Source: an uncultured Thermoguttaceae bacterium (GTDB lineage: Bacteria > Planctomycetota > Planctomycetia > Pirellulales > Thermoguttaceae). From it: DNA of 64,000 nt. This document shows, one piece after another, positions 62,912-64,000 of this stretch. Position 1 is the first letter of the stretch, and each line of letters opens with the position of its first letter. The DNA is taken from positions 1 through 64,000 of the forward strand of contig CALKER010000001.1 in assembly GCA_938084835.1 (NCBI GenBank), in the 5' to 3' direction. The notes under the pieces were generated by a model. That model was given only the letters and a program-made list of their open reading frames with translations. It was not told the origin of the DNA and did not search any database. Position numbers and translations under genes: made by a program.

Positions 62912-63577
62912 TCACCGGCCTGCTTCTTCGCGGCTCTGGGGGTAGACTACCAGTTTTCCCCCAAAACGGGACTCAATCAGGGCCACAAGCTTCCGGCTAA
63001 CCTCCTTTTTACTACCGGTAAACGCCCCTACAAGCTGGCCATTGGGATCAAGGACTTCCACTCCAGTAACAGGCGAATTGATGGCATCCGGGTTGTTGAC
63101 CACTATCAGATCCGCGCCTTTACGGTGGAGCTTAATGAGGGCATTTTCCCGCGGGCGATCCGTCTCCAAGGCAAAGGCCACGATCCATTGGCGCAAGCGT
63201 TGGGATGCCACGGTGCCGACGATATCCGGCGTTTCCACGAGCTCAAGGAGTAAACCCGCACCCGTCCGCCGGATTTTTGTTGACGAATACATTTTTGGCC
63301 GAAAATCGCATGGGGCGGCTGCCGCCACCATGCCATCGCACGTTGGAAAGGCTTCCAAGCAGGCCTGAAGCATCTCCTGTGTAGACACCACGGAGATTAC
63401 CTGGCATCCCGGAGGATAATCCACGGCCACAGGTCCTGAAACCACCACGACCTCATGCCCTGCATCCAGGAAGGCCTCGGCCAAAGCGGCGCCCATCCGG
63501 CCACTTGAGGCATTGGTCAAAAACCGCACCGGATCGAGATACTCCCGCGTAGGTCCGGACGTGATTAAAACGCGCAT
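62912..63577 (-). CDS. coaB: Phosphopantothenate-cysteine ligase, stand-alone CoaB
   Basis: CoaB couples 4'-phosphopantothenate to cysteine with CTP, the second step from pantothenate to coenzyme A. The protein is 221 residues and starts at MRVLITSGPTREYLDPVRFL, the N-terminus of the CoaB (DFP) domain; SSGRMGAALAEAFL follows. AAAAPCDFRP, with the dimer-interface KIRRTG nearby, IVAFALETD and ADLIVVNNP mark the nucleotide and substrate sites. The flavin-binding CoaC decarboxylase domain usually fused in front is absent, so it must be encoded elsewhere. The frame is open for 25 more codons upstream without family similarity, and I trimmed it to ATG 63577. Confidence 0.9.
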   Translation of the reverse strand: MRVLITSGPTREYLDPVRFLTNASSGRMGAALAEAFLDAGHEVVVVSGPVAVDYPPGCQVISVVSTQEMLQACLEAFPTCDGMVAAAAPCDFRPKMYSSTKIRRTGAGLLLELVETPDIVGTVASQRLRQWIVAFALETDRPRENALIKLHRKGADLIVVNNPDAINSPVTGVEVLDPNGQLVGAFTGSKKEVSRKLVALIESRFGGKLVVYPQSREEAGR

Positions 63578-64000
63578 GGCACTGGTATTCCGCTTCTCCT
63601 GCCGCACATAAATTGCGTGATCTTTAACGCGACAAAGCCTCACCATATCCAAATTCTAACACAGATCGCCCGTCCTCCCGGGTATTGGCTCTGGCCAATT
63701 TTCCCCCGCCATGCCCGGGCCAGAAGTTTCTGAAAGCTTGAAGCATGCGAGCCTCCAGGGCTTAATCTTCCCACCGGAAGCCAGTCTGTGAGAGTGCCAC
63801 TAGGGGCTTCCGGAAGTTCACCTTCTGCGCCTGTATTAAGGGGAATGGTCGATCCAGGCCGCGATGAAGGTCCAAGCACTAACTCTTCCGGAATAGCACA
63901 AATGAACACTCAGCGAGGTGAGCGAACTGTGTCTTGAGCCCGTCACAAACAAGACACTCCTACGGCAGGGCAACCGAGCCCGACGCCCTGGCACGCGGTA
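63578..64000. other. Window-end spacer, no gene recognised
   Basis: Upstream of the minus-strand coaB gene. One minus-strand frame (63640-63909) is open but has no family-like sequence or good ribosome-binding site. A gene could begin beyond the window edge. Confidence 0.4.

Overview
The window looks like a chromosomal segment of a Planctomycetota bacterium. The evidence is lineage-typical gene content: long Gfo/Idh/MocA oxidoreductases with twin-arginine leaders, an iduronate-sulfatase-type arylsulfatase, a ThuA protein, a DoxX protein with a large extracytoplasmic insert, a Bat-like von Willebrand A operon, a transmembrane Ser/Thr kinase, and three large proteins resembling the alpha subunit of hydrazine synthase (HzsA-like, two CXXCH motifs each). 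The sequence is moderately GC-rich, with many 300-1500 bp spacers. A moderately thermophilic Pirellulales/Thermogutta-like organism is my best guess; I cannot fix the genus from sequence alone.

Layout. 0.1-4.1 kb: ROK sugar kinase (minus), a small membrane protein and phoU. 4.3-11.1 kb (plus): Ser/Thr protein kinase, hemB, a Rossmann/SDR-like protein, an RlmI-like methyltransferase and a secreted zinc-phospholipase-C-fold protein. 11.2-16.7 kb (minus): an HzsA-like/SUMF1 fusion and a sulfatase. 17.3-18.9 kb: a Wzx-type flippase. 19.4-26.2 kb (minus): ThuA, two tandem Gfo/Idh paralogues and DoxX, probably a redox/sugar-turnover unit. 27.4-34.9 kb (plus): D-2-hydroxyacid dehydrogenase, a XerD-type recombinase, then hisD, hisC and hisB. 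35.0-48.1 kb (plus): two vWA membrane proteins, a DUF4175-like membrane protein, a coiled-coil protein, a TPR-like protein and an NPCBM-like protein. 48.9-62.3 kb (plus): a secreted beta-propeller, two more HzsA-like proteins, a third Gfo/Idh protein, a secreted ADP-ribosylglycohydrolase-fold protein and a Pro/Glu-rich lipoprotein. 62.9-63.6 kb (minus): stand-alone CoaB.

How the genes fit together. hemB and CoaB are housekeeping, and hisDCB is a partial histidine operon running straight into the vWA operon. Three groups look exported and accessory: the HzsA-like proteins, the DoxX-Gfo/Idh-ThuA group, and the sulfatase and phospholipase-like genes. The best candidate for an undescribed system is the HzsA-like set (11.2-14.6, 51.4-54.3 and 55.0-57.5 kb) with its neighbouring beta-propeller. 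The proteins share one core of propeller repeats plus two CXXCH motifs about 50 residues apart, but carry different accessory modules (SUMF1, discoidin, none). No hydrazine synthase beta/gamma set or other anammox gene is visible, so they probably do something else.

A second, non-genic pattern is that many spacers hold one pair of short direct repeats of about 9-26 bp, usually with a 14-26 bp period. I found no tRNA, rRNA, CRISPR array, transposase or replication origin.
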